Below are positions 33,185 to 41,688 of a stretch of 64,000 nt of DNA, piece after piece. The first letter of the stretch is position 1, and every line of letters starts with the position of its first letter. Both the position numbers and the translations under genes were made by a program. Source of the stretch: JTS-AC122 sp050246015 (GTDB lineage: Bacteria; Planctomycetota; Phycisphaerae; Phycisphaerales; UBA1924); the NCBI GenBank assembly GCA_050246015.1, contig JBFWWU010000004.1, positions 124,001 to 188,000 on the forward strand. Direction: 5' to 3'. A model generated the notes under the pieces. It worked only from the letters and a program-made list of their open reading frames with translations. It was not told the DNA's origin and did no database searches.

Positions 33185-34207
33185 ATGAAACGTACTGGGC
33201 TGTATTGCATCGCCTTGAGCACGAGCGCCGTCGGCGGGCTGGGCGCGCTGCTGGTGGCGGGGCCGCTGGACCCGCCGGCGGGCGCGGTCGCGCCGACGTA
33301 CAAGACCTTGACCGAGGTGGAGCCTCGCACCGCGATCAGCGCCACGAACACCCCGGGCGACGCCGACTCGCTTTTCCGGATCACCCAGCCGGGGTCGTAT
33401 TACCTGACGGGCAGCATACAAGGCGTCGCGGGCAAGCACGGGATCGAGATTGCCGCCTCGGATGTCACGATTGATCTGAACGGGTTCGAGGTCGTCGGCA
33501 CGACGGGCATCGGCTTCTTCAGCGGCGTGACGATCGGACCCTCGGGGTTGTCGAACATCACGGTGCTCAACGGGACGGTGCGCGGCTGGGAGGGCGACGC
33601 CGGTGTCGATCTCTTTGGCGCCTTTGGAGCGTCGGGGCTTCGCGTGCAGGGCGTGCTGGCGACCGGAAACACCAACGCGGGGATCCGGGTCGCGGGGGGG
33701 GCGGCGGTCGTGGACTGCACGGCGTTCCAGAACGGCGGCGCGGGGATCACCGCGAACAACGGGGGCACCATCACGAACTGTGCCGTCACGTCCAACAGTT
33801 CGCACGGTATCAGCGTCGGGACGGGGTGCCTCGTGAGCGCCTGCGTCGCGCGGAACAACAGCAGCGATGGGATCCGCTGCGCCAATGAGTGCGTCATCTC
33901 GGGGAATGCCTGCTCGTCAAACGGAGTCGGCGCGGGGTCGGGCGCCGGCGTGCACGCGACCGGGAACGACAACCGGATCGAAGCGAACAACTGCACCCTC
34001 GCGGACCGGGGGGTGGACGTGGACGCGGCGGGGAACTTCATCGTCCGCAACACGTGCAGCGGGAATACGACCGACTGGGACATCGCGGCGAACAACGTGT
34101 ACGGGCCGATCATCGACCGGCGTGCGCCGGCGAGTCCGGCCGTGACGGGATTCACCGCCGCGGATGCGACGGGCAGCACGCATCCGAACGCGAACTTTTC
34201 GTATTGA
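33185..34207 (+). CDS. Secreted beta-helix protein, array member 2
   Basis: At 340 residues this is the shortest member. It has a signal peptide, the block AGPLDPPAGAVAPTYKTL, TNTPGDADSLFRITQPGSY and the GKHGIEIAASDVTIDLNGF segment. About eight beta-helix turns follow (VVDCTAFQNGGAGI, TITNCAVTSNSSHGI, LVSACVARNNSSDGI). It ends YGPIIDRRAP ... STHPNANFSY, identical in its last ten residues to member 1. AAAGGAG precedes the ATG. The 80-base gap from member 1 has no clear terminator. Confidence 0.83.
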   Translation: MKRTGLYCIALSTSAVGGLGALLVAGPLDPPAGAVAPTYKTLTEVEPRTAISATNTPGDADSLFRITQPGSYYLTGSIQGVAGKHGIEIAASDVTIDLNGFEVVGTTGIGFFSGVTIGPSGLSNITVLNGTVRGWEGDAGVDLFGAFGASGLRVQGVLATGNTNAGIRVAGGAAVVDCTAFQNGGAGITANNGGTITNCAVTSNSSHGISVGTGCLVSACVARNNSSDGIRCANECVISGNACSSNGVGAGSGAGVHATGNDNRIEANNCTLADRGVDVDAAGNFIVRNTCSGNTTDWDIAANNVYGPIIDRRAPASPAVTGFTAADATGSTHPNANFSY

Positions 34208-34267
34208 GCGTGGTGCAGGCCGAACCAGCGATGGATACACCGGGGATGCAGGGTGAGGAGGAGTTGA

Positions 34268-35752
34268 ATGAACCGCACAGTGCGTGTTTGCGTCATGATC
34301 GTTTCGGCGTCATTGTTGAGCGTTGGCGCGATGCTGATCGCAGGTCCGCTGAACCCGCCGGCGGGCCCGGTGGCGCCGACCTATAAGACGCTCGTTGAAG
34401 TTGAGCCGCGGGTGGCGGTGAACGCAACAAACACACCCGGGAGCGCGGGCGCCGTGTTTCGGATTACCCAGGCGGGAAGTTATTACCTGACGGGGAACGT
34501 GATCGCGCCAGCCGGGAGCAGCGCGGTGATCGAGATCATCGTGAGTGGTGTCAGCCTGGACCTCGGCGGATTTCTGATCTCGGGAGCCGGGATCGCCCAG
34601 AACGGCGTTCGAACGACGGCCGGGGTGCAGGGTGTGAAGATCACCAACGGGTTCATATCGGGGTGCTTGAGCCACGGCGTGACGGCGCCGGGGACGTACG
34701 CGGAGATTGAATCGGTGAACTCGAGCCTGTGCGCGGGGAATGGGATCGACGTGGGAGCGTTCGCGCGTGTGCGCGGGTGCGCGACGCGGGGGAACAGTTC
34801 GCACGGGATCCGGGTTGGCTCCAACTCGATTGTGGCGGATTGCATCACGAGCTCGAACGTCGGCAATGGGATCGAAGCATTGAGCGGAACGAGCGTGATC
34901 GATTGTGTCTGCGAGGGGAACGGTGTGGGGATGCTCCTCTATTCATTCTGCTCCGCGTCGAACTGCCGGGTGAGCAACCCCGGGGCGGCGGGTTCGATCG
35001 GCTTCCAATCGTTCATCGGAGAGAGCGGCGTCACGCTCACCGAGTGTCGCGTTTCAGGGGGCGGCCGCGGGTATTGGTTTCAGGGGGGAAAGATGACGTT
35101 GACGCGGTGCTCGGCGTCGGGATTGACCGGCGGTCAGACGGCGTTTGAGATCGGGCCGAACTCGTTGCTTTCGGAATGCCGGGCGGATAATAACTCCGGG
35201 CACGGGTTCCTGCTGTTCCCTCGCTGTCACGCGGCGAACTGCGCCGCCACGCAGAACGCCGCGGACGGGTTCAACTCTCTCGGCGCCGGCGCCGGGTCGT
35301 TCGTCAACTGCACCGCCACGGGCAATACCGGCAACGGGTTCAATCTCAGCGACGGCGCGACGGTGCAGGGGTGCACGGCGAATGACAATCTCAGCCGCGG
35401 TATCTCGATGAATAATGGGGGTTCGGTGATCAACTGCACCACGCGCAATAACCAGAGCGACGGGATCGCGGTCAACTTCTCGTGCCTCGTCCGCGGCAAC
35501 TCATGCAACGGCGACGGAACCGGAATCGGGTTCGAGGCGGCGGTACGTGCGACGGGGCAGGCGAACAGAATCGAGGGGAACAACATCACCTTTGCCGACC
35601 GTGGGATCCTGGTCAGTTCCGGCGGCAACACGATCTTCGGCAACTCCCTCAAGGGGTGCGTGCTGAACTTTGATATCGCCGGAGGAAACGACACCGGCCC
35701 GATCGGGAACGCCGCGAGCGCGACGAGTCCGTGGGCGAACATCCAGTACTGA
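34268..35752 (+). CDS. Secreted beta-helix protein, array member 3
   Basis: This is the longest member at 494 residues. It has the same signal peptide type, GPLNPPAGPVAPTYKTL and TNTPGSAGAVFRITQAGSYYL. About fourteen rungs follow. The middle third (LSNPGAAGSIGFQSFIGESG region) is unlike the other members, which suggests domain exchange. The tail is divergent (SATSPWANIQY) but keeps the Asn and the terminal Tyr. TGAGGAGG precedes the ATG. The gap to member 4 is 18 bases, so the two are probably co-transcribed. Confidence 0.82.
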   Translation: MNRTVRVCVMIVSASLLSVGAMLIAGPLNPPAGPVAPTYKTLVEVEPRVAVNATNTPGSAGAVFRITQAGSYYLTGNVIAPAGSSAVIEIIVSGVSLDLGGFLISGAGIAQNGVRTTAGVQGVKITNGFISGCLSHGVTAPGTYAEIESVNSSLCAGNGIDVGAFARVRGCATRGNSSHGIRVGSNSIVADCITSSNVGNGIEALSGTSVIDCVCEGNGVGMLLYSFCSASNCRVSNPGAAGSIGFQSFIGESGVTLTECRVSGGGRGYWFQGGKMTLTRCSASGLTGGQTAFEIGPNSLLSECRADNNSGHGFLLFPRCHAANCAATQNAADGFNSLGAGAGSFVNCTATGNTGNGFNLSDGATVQGCTANDNLSRGISMNNGGSVINCTTRNNQSDGIAVNFSCLVRGNSCNGDGTGIGFEAAVRATGQANRIEGNNITFADRGILVSSGGNTIFGNSLKGCVLNFDIAGGNDTGPIGNAASATSPWANIQY

Positions 35753-35770
35753 AGGCAACAGGAGGTCACT

Positions 35771-37045
35771 ATGAACCGTACCGCTATCCTCTGCACGGCT
35801 ATCGGGTCGCTCTCGCTGCTAGCGGCCGCCGCGCTGCTCACGGCCGGTCCGCTGGACCCGCCCGCGGGCCCAGTGACACCGACGTACAAGACCCTCAGCG
35901 AGGTTGAGCCGCGAGTAGCGATCAACCTGACCAACACGCCGGGGGACTCAGATAGCATCTTCAAGATCACCCAGCCCGGTTCGTACTACCTCACGGGCAG
36001 CATCACCGCGGTGCCGGGCAAACACGGGATTGAGATCGCTGCGAGCGGCGTGACAATCGACCTCAATGGCTTTGATCTGGTCGGAATCCAGGGGATGGGC
36101 CCCTTCGACGGCGTGAGTGCCACCGTCGCCGGTCTCTCGAATCTTACCGTGACTAACGGGTCGGTCCGCAACTGGGGGGATGAGGGAGTGGACCTTGGGT
36201 CCGTTTCCGTTACCAACGCCCGCGTCGCCGGCGTGCTCGCGAGCGGCAACTCGGGGGCCGGCATCAGCGTCAGTACGCGCGGATCGGTCCTGGACTGCGC
36301 GGCGAGTCTCAATGCCGACGGCGGGATCCTCACCAACTCGAGCTGCGCCGTGATCAACTGCACTGCGAGCGGCAACACCGGCAGCGGTGTCAGCGTCGCC
36401 GACGGGAGCACCGTCGCCAACTGCTCGACCAACTCCAATAGCATCAACGGCATCCGCGCCTTCGGGTTCGGCTGCACAATCACCGGCTGCTCGGCATTCG
36501 CGAATGCCGCTTCGGGCATCAGCGCGAATCAGGAGGGTTGCACGATCAGCGGGTGTTCCGTGAACTCCAACGGTGGGACCGGAATTATCGCCGGCGGCGG
36601 GAGCACCGTCTGGAACTGCTCCGCCTTTGCCAGCGTCGGTTCCGGGATCAGCATCGGCAACGCCGGCACGGTCGTCGACTGCTCGTGCTTTGGCAACCGA
36701 CTCGACGGAATTGTGTGCGTCGTGGGCTGTACGATCCGTGGTAACACGTGCATGACAAACGGGCTGCTGTCCGGCAACGGAGCGGGTATCCACTCTACCG
36801 GTCCCGACAACCGCATCGAGGGCAACAACTGCACCGACGCCGACCGGGGGATCGACGTGGACGCCGCGGGGAACATGATCATCGGCAATACGTGTTCTGG
36901 AAACACGATCAACTGGGACATCATCGCCAACAACGTCTTCGGCCCCATCATCGATCGCACCGCGCCAGGCAGCGCGACCGTCAGCGGGAACTCGGCTCCT
37001 GATTCAACAGGAACGACTCATCCCCACGCCAACTTCACGTATTAG
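35771..37045 (+). CDS. Secreted beta-helix protein, array member 4
   Basis: The 424-residue product has the conserved start (AGPLDPPAGPVTPTYKTL) and GKHGIEIAASGVTIDLNGF. About ten helix turns show a regular 23-residue spacing with Cys before each turn (TVANCSTNSNSINGI, TITGCSAFANAASGI, TISGCSVNSNGGTGI, TVWNCSAFASVGSGI). It ends FGPIIDRTAP ... TTHPHANFTY, the shared tail with conservative changes. CAGGAGGT precedes the ATG at good spacing. A short hairpin (37060-37080) follows the stop. Confidence 0.83.
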   Translation: MNRTAILCTAIGSLSLLAAAALLTAGPLDPPAGPVTPTYKTLSEVEPRVAINLTNTPGDSDSIFKITQPGSYYLTGSITAVPGKHGIEIAASGVTIDLNGFDLVGIQGMGPFDGVSATVAGLSNLTVTNGSVRNWGDEGVDLGSVSVTNARVAGVLASGNSGAGISVSTRGSVLDCAASLNADGGILTNSSCAVINCTASGNTGSGVSVADGSTVANCSTNSNSINGIRAFGFGCTITGCSAFANAASGISANQEGCTISGCSVNSNGGTGIIAGGGSTVWNCSAFASVGSGISIGNAGTVVDCSCFGNRLDGIVCVVGCTIRGNTCMTNGLLSGNGAGIHSTGPDNRIEGNNCTDADRGIDVDAAGNMIIGNTCSGNTINWDIIANNVFGPIIDRTAPGSATVSGNSAPDSTGTTHPHANFTY

Positions 37046-37059
37046 CACGTCACGAAACA

Positions 37060-37080
37060 CGACACCGGCAATCGGTGTCG
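37060..37080 (+). terminator. Possible weak terminator hairpin after the array
   Basis: CGACACCG (37060-37067) and its complement (37073-37080) enclose a 5-base loop just after member 4. No T-run follows, so it may instead be an mRNA-stabilising hairpin. Confidence 0.3.
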
Positions 37081-37105
37081 CGACAGTCTGATTGGAGTGT
37101 GCATC

Positions 37106-37756
37106 ATGAACCGATTCCTTCTCATCTCGCTTGGTTCTCTCGCCATGAGCGCCCCGGCGCTGGCACAGTCCAACGTCGATCCGCTGCATAAGTTCGCGTG
37201 GCAGGAAAACGTGGGGTGGCTGAACTTCCGCGACGCGGGGCAGCCCCCGGCGGCACAGGGTGTCCGCCTGCACGGCTCGTTCTTCTCTGGGTTCGCCTGG
37301 GGCGAGAACATCGGGTACGTCAACTTCGGTGATGGGACGCCGGCGAACGGGACCGCGTACGCCAACGTGAACGGGACGGACTTCGGCGTCAACCGAGACG
37401 TGGGCACCGGCGCGTTGTCGGGACTGGCGTGGGGCGAGAACATCGGGTGGATCAACTTCACGTTGCCGACGCTGCCCGCGGGGCAGCAGCCGCGGCTCGA
37501 CGCCGGGCGGCTGCGCGGGTACGCCTGGGGCGAGAATATCGGCTGGGTCAATCTTGACGACGCGGCACGCTTCGTCGAGTTCAACGTCTGCCCCTGCGAC
37601 TTCAACTCCGACGGCTTCCTGAACTCACAGGATTTCTTCGACTTCCTGACGGAGTTCTTCGGACTGACCTCCCGGGGCGACTACAACGCCGACGGGTTCA
37701 TCAACTCGCAGGATTTCTTCGACTTCATTTCGTGCCTGTTCAGCGGGTGCGCGTGA
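37106..37756 (+). CDS. Secreted WGENIG-repeat protein with GC-type dockerin
   Basis: The 216-residue product has a signal peptide (MNRFLLISLGSLAMSAPALAQ) and four repeats of the type 'FAW-G/Q-EN-I/V-GW-V/L-NF' (FAWQENVGWLNF, FAWGENIGYVNF, LAWGENIGWINF, YAWGENIGWVNL) at about 40-residue spacing. It ends with a two-repeat dockerin (NSQDFFDFLTEFF and NSQDFFDFISCLFSGCA). A TTGGAG Shine-Dalgarno lies 8 bases before the ATG. The repeats suggest a beta-solenoid or propeller that binds a surface ligand. It follows the beta-helix array with a 60-base gap and may be co-expressed with it. Confidence 0.8.
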   Translation: MNRFLLISLGSLAMSAPALAQSNVDPLHKFAWQENVGWLNFRDAGQPPAAQGVRLHGSFFSGFAWGENIGYVNFGDGTPANGTAYANVNGTDFGVNRDVGTGALSGLAWGENIGWINFTLPTLPAGQQPRLDAGRLRGYAWGENIGWVNLDDAARFVEFNVCPCDFNSDGFLNSQDFFDFLTEFFGLTSRGDYNADGFINSQDFFDFISCLFSGCA

Positions 37757-37955
37757 TCCGCGATGGGTGGCTGTCCAGTGCCGTCATGACTGACTCGCAG
37801 GTTCCTTCGTTGACCCCCGGCGCGTTCCGCATTGACAACCACCCGGCCCTCGAACTCCAGCGGCTACGTGAGCAGGGCTGTTCGCTTGCGATGCACGACG
37901 TCCGCCCGCGGGCGCGATCGGGGGGAGGGGGGATCGATGGGAGGTCACTCGCCGT

Positions 37956-37961
37956 TATAGT
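37956..37961 (+). promoter_or_regulatory. Candidate -10 element for a leaderless ABC permease mRNA
   Basis: TATAGT lies 6 bases before the ATG at 37968. No Shine-Dalgarno sequence occurs at usual spacing; GGAGG at 37940-37944 is too far upstream. Confidence 0.4.
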
Positions 37962-37967
37962 TCGTTG

Positions 37968-39338
37968 ATGTCTTCCGAACGCCAACCGCGTGAACCGGCC
38001 TTGGGTTCGCCCATGCAACCGGCGCCGCGCCCGGCGGGGCCTGCCTCGATCGCTCGCTTCACCCGGAGCCTGCCGGGCGTGATCGGGCTGGGGTTTCTCA
38101 CGTTCATGTTCCTCTCGTGCGTCCTCACGCTCCCGTGGACCATGGGGTCCACCACGGTCTCTGATCCATCCCCCGAGGGCTCCCGCCTGACGCGGCCCGG
38201 ACCGCCTCGGTACGCCCAGCAGGATCCGGACGCGAGCCAACTCCCTCCCACCTGGTGGCCCATCCGATCCGATCCGGCCGAGTCGTGGCTCCCCGCGGAC
38301 CGTGACCTGGCCGAGCGGGTTCGCGCCGCCGCGACTCGACGTGCCCTGGACCGCCTGGCCCGCCAACGCGGCGTCTCGGTTGACGAACTCGCCACCCAAG
38401 CGGTTACCCTCTCGCCCGAGCAGATTCGCGCGGCCCGACCGTTCTTTGTCATGGGCACCGACCTGCTCGGGCGCGACCTGTTCAAGCGAGTCCTCGCCGG
38501 CGGGGGCATCTCGCTGACGATCGGCCTGGCCGCCGCGCTGCTTTCGGTATTCCTGGGCACGATGTACGGCGCGATCGCGGGGTACGTCGGCGGGCGGCTG
38601 GACGCCGTGATGATGCGCATCGTGGACATCCTCTACGGGTTGCCGTATGTTCTGCTTGTCGTGCTCCTCGCGGTCGCGGGCGATGCCGTGATGGACGAAT
38701 ACGTCACCCGCGCCCGGGCCCGCGCCCACCACGTCGCGCACGCGACCCGCGCCGCGATCGGCGCCGCCGCCGCCCCGCCCAGCCGCGCTGAGATCGAGCA
38801 GTGGCTCGCGGTCCATCCGACCGAGCGCGCCGAGTTCGAGACCGCCGCGCTGTCCGCGCTCCCCCCGCGCGTCGTGTCCGAATCCGAGCGCACGGCGTAC
38901 GACCTTCTGGTGCTGCTGGTCGCGATAGGCGGTGTGAGCTGGCTCACCATGGCGCGGGTCATCCGCGGGCAGGTCCTGAGCCTGAGGGCCCAGCCGTTCA
39001 TGGAAGCCGCTCGCGCCCTCGGCGTCCCGGTGCGCCGCCAGTTCCTCCGCCACCTGCTCCCCAACCTGCTCGGGCCCATTATCGTCTACGCCACGCTCAC
39101 CGTGCCCCAGGCGATCCTTCAAGAATCGTTCCTGAGTTTTCTGGGCATCGGCGTGCGCCCGCCGCTGCCGAGTTGGGGTAACCTCGCCGCCGACGGCCTG
39201 CCCGAACTCAATCCCTACCAGTCGCGCTGGTGGCTCCTGGTCTTCCCGTGCCTGCTGCTGGGACTCACACTCCTGGCGCTCAACTTCGTGGGCGAGGGGC
39301 TCCGCGAAGCGATGGACCCGAAGCGCCGGCAGCGGTGA
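37968..39338 (+). CDS. ABC transporter permease, DppC/OppC type, with two large insertions
   Basis: The 456-residue inner-membrane protein has the peptide/nickel-transporter permease core: TM1 (38-57), MGTDLLGRDLFKRVLAGG (162-179), further TM segments, and the EAA coupling loop EAARALGVPVRRQFLRHLLP (346-365), then the conserved ending QESFLSFLGIGV...SWGNL. Usual DppC proteins have about 300 residues. Here an insertion of about 100 residues separates TM1 from GTD (58-158) and another of about 70 residues (239-309) lies between later TM segments; both are charged and helical. No DppB, ATPase or substrate-binding protein gene is adjacent, so partners must be elsewhere. Confidence 0.88.
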   Translation: MSSERQPREPALGSPMQPAPRPAGPASIARFTRSLPGVIGLGFLTFMFLSCVLTLPWTMGSTTVSDPSPEGSRLTRPGPPRYAQQDPDASQLPPTWWPIRSDPAESWLPADRDLAERVRAAATRRALDRLARQRGVSVDELATQAVTLSPEQIRAARPFFVMGTDLLGRDLFKRVLAGGGISLTIGLAAALLSVFLGTMYGAIAGYVGGRLDAVMMRIVDILYGLPYVLLVVLLAVAGDAVMDEYVTRARARAHHVAHATRAAIGAAAAPPSRAEIEQWLAVHPTERAEFETAALSALPPRVVSESERTAYDLLVLLVAIGGVSWLTMARVIRGQVLSLRAQPFMEAARALGVPVRRQFLRHLLPNLLGPIIVYATLTVPQAILQESFLSFLGIGVRPPLPSWGNLAADGLPELNPYQSRWWLLVFPCLLLGLTLLALNFVGEGLREAMDPKRRQR

Positions 39339-39413
39339 GTGACACCATGCCCAGGCTCGCTCGCGATCCCCACATCCGATGCAGCACGGTTCGCCGAGCC
39401 CGGAGTAGGCACC

Positions 39414-41591
39414 TCATCCGGGCAGCAGGTCTTCAAGCCTCGTCGTGGGACCCAGCGCGAATCCCGGGAGCACGAACGCGCCGCCGAATGCCGAGTTCGC
39501 CGGGTTGGTGCCCTGATCCAGGTGGTGTAACTGGGCCACGATCGGCACGTCGCTCTGGACCCGGATCGAGTAGTAGAACCGACGGTTTTCCTCCGCCTGT
39601 TGACGGATCTCGGGCAGGTCCCCCACGTTCAGCCACGATGCGACGCCGCCCCCCACCGTGCGCTCGAGAGAGAGTTCGAACCCGTCGGTGTATCGGAACG
39701 TGATGCGAATGTCGGCCGTCTGCGACGGGATGCCCAGCGGCTCGCCGAACGGATTGAACAGGTGCAGCGACTCGAAGAGGTTCGCGTTTGTTCCTTGCGT
39801 GCGTGACGGATCTGAGAACCCCTCGGCGAAGTGCTGCTCCGTGCCGGCGAGCACGGGCACCGCTCCGCCGATCTGCTCGAACCGACGCCCGAAGTACGAC
39901 ACGTGCACCGGCCCGGAAGCGTTGTAGACCAGCGTGTAGGCGTCGGCGCCGGGGGTGAACTCGCCGCGGGCGCGAAGCACGGCACCCGGGGCGATGATGT
40001 ACCCGGGCTCGAACCCTGCGGGCACCGATGTGGGCGAACCGCTGGGGAATACGCTGACGGTCAGCGTGACTTCCACATCGGTGTCGTTCAAGACACTCAG
40101 CCCGATGACGCCCAGCGCGGCGCTGAACACCCCGAAGCGGAACGGCTCGATTGCCACGGGGATCGCCCCGACGCGCGAGCCCGGGCCGGCGTCGCCATAC
40201 TCAGCGTGCCCGCTCCCGCGAGCGATGGTCGAATAGTGCGAACGCGCGACCACGATCGGGACGGTCGAACTGACACGGGCGAACCCGCGCGCGGTACTCA
40301 ATGAGCCCAGCGACAGCCCGCCGCGCCGAAGTGCACCGGTGCTGAACCGGATCGGATCGAGTGTCGAGCCGTCCGCGGTCGTGATCTGGACGGTCACCTC
40401 GGCGTCTTCGCACTCCGGGTTGTACCAGACCAGGAAGTCACGGTCATCGGCGTTCCCGAGCCAGACCTCCGGAAAGACCCACGTATTCGCGGTCTCGGGC
40501 GTGAACGACAGCGAGATCGCGGCGTCAAAGTCATAGTGGCTCAGGCTCGCGACAACAGGTAGCGTCGAGCGAAGTTCCAGCGCGAACGGGCGGTCCGCCC
40601 GCTGCACCGCTGAATACGTGAACCACTCCCCCAGGCCGATCGTCGCCCCGCCGCGCGACCGCGCCGCGATCATGCCCGACACGATGAAATCGTCCCGGCG
40701 CAGAAACGGCGGGCTCGCCTGTTCCTCAAATCGCGCCACGAGTTCGAACCACACCGGCTCGTCATTGGGGTTCTCGATCGGCACAAACTCCCGGATCGAC
40801 GCGCTTCGGAAGCCCTCGGGCTCGAACTGCCGGTATTGATAGAAATCCGGCGCGCCCGTCGCCTTGAGCACGTACAGGTCCAGGTTCTGCACCAGCAGGT
40901 CCGGCGTGACCTGCTCCGGCGGGTTGTTCTCATCACCCGGGTCGTACGCCCGCGTCACCGGCGTGCTCGTGAAACTCCCGGCGTAAAAACCCGCGAACGA
41001 TCCATCCCCTGACAAGTCCGCCACCGGCAGCGACGCGATCGTCTGCACCACGCCCCACGACCGGTCGTCCAGCACGCGCCCGAACACCACCGACACGTCT
41101 GGATCCAGCGAACCCGAGTTGTCGCGAAGGTTAAAGATGAACGGCCCGGGTCCCGGGAACGCGTCCAGCAGCACCCCCGTCGCCACCGTCCGCTCGGTGT
41201 TGGCGATGTGCCCGCCGGTCGTGATGGGTTCCAGCAGCGGGCTGCACGCGGCGACCGCGCCGAGATTGCTATCCCGCGGAAACGTGAACAGGCCGCCCTG
41301 GAGGAACCCGGCCGTTGACCGGTGAAAGAACGTGTAGTCGCAGGTCGTCCCGCGATCAAAGCCCCGCAGGTATTCGCTCACCAGGTCCGGCAGCAATCCC
41401 GCGAACATCTCGATGTCGATGTCCCCCATGCTCGTACTGAGCCGGATCACCGGGTTGTCGGGGTTCTGCAGATCCGAAAGCGACGGCAGCGGAGCCGGCG
41501 AAAGCAGCGTTCTCGGTTCCAGCGGTTCGATCCACTCGGGGTGCGGACATGTCCGAGCCGGATGCCGACCAAGGCGTCTCACAGAACTCAT
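39414..41591 (-). CDS. Secreted LEPR-leader protein with cyclophilin-type domain
   Basis: The 725-residue product carries a planctomycete LEPR leader (PLEPRTLLS near residues 23-31). A cyclophilin-like peptidyl-prolyl isomerase domain follows at about 47-200: IRLSTSMGDIDIEMF, TFFHRSTAGFLQGG, FIFNLRDNSGSLDPD and VVFGRVLDD. The active-site Arg (FFHR) and the QGG loop are kept. The C-terminal 500 residues are a series of beta-sandwich units (FVPIENPNDEPVWFEL, SLSTARGFARV, VHVSYFGRRFEQ). I chose the ATG at 41591; in-frame starts upstream also lack a Shine-Dalgarno sequence. It is likely exported and may fold or modify surface proteins. The end is not a dockerin. Confidence 0.75.
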   Translation of the reverse strand: MSSVRRLGRHPARTCPHPEWIEPLEPRTLLSPAPLPSLSDLQNPDNPVIRLSTSMGDIDIEMFAGLLPDLVSEYLRGFDRGTTCDYTFFHRSTAGFLQGGLFTFPRDSNLGAVAACSPLLEPITTGGHIANTERTVATGVLLDAFPGPGPFIFNLRDNSGSLDPDVSVVFGRVLDDRSWGVVQTIASLPVADLSGDGSFAGFYAGSFTSTPVTRAYDPGDENNPPEQVTPDLLVQNLDLYVLKATGAPDFYQYRQFEPEGFRSASIREFVPIENPNDEPVWFELVARFEEQASPPFLRRDDFIVSGMIAARSRGGATIGLGEWFTYSAVQRADRPFALELRSTLPVVASLSHYDFDAAISLSFTPETANTWVFPEVWLGNADDRDFLVWYNPECEDAEVTVQITTADGSTLDPIRFSTGALRRGGLSLGSLSTARGFARVSSTVPIVVARSHYSTIARGSGHAEYGDAGPGSRVGAIPVAIEPFRFGVFSAALGVIGLSVLNDTDVEVTLTVSVFPSGSPTSVPAGFEPGYIIAPGAVLRARGEFTPGADAYTLVYNASGPVHVSYFGRRFEQIGGAVPVLAGTEQHFAEGFSDPSRTQGTNANLFESLHLFNPFGEPLGIPSQTADIRITFRYTDGFELSLERTVGGGVASWLNVGDLPEIRQQAEENRRFYYSIRVQSDVPIVAQLHHLDQGTNPANSAFGGAFVLPGFALGPTTRLEDLLPG

Positions 41592-41688
41592 GGGGATCAC
41601 TCGCGTGGGCGAGACCGCTGACGCATGTAGCATATCAGGCCGGCGCACCGAGCGTTACAGCCCGCGAGAACGATTGCCCGTCCTGGCC

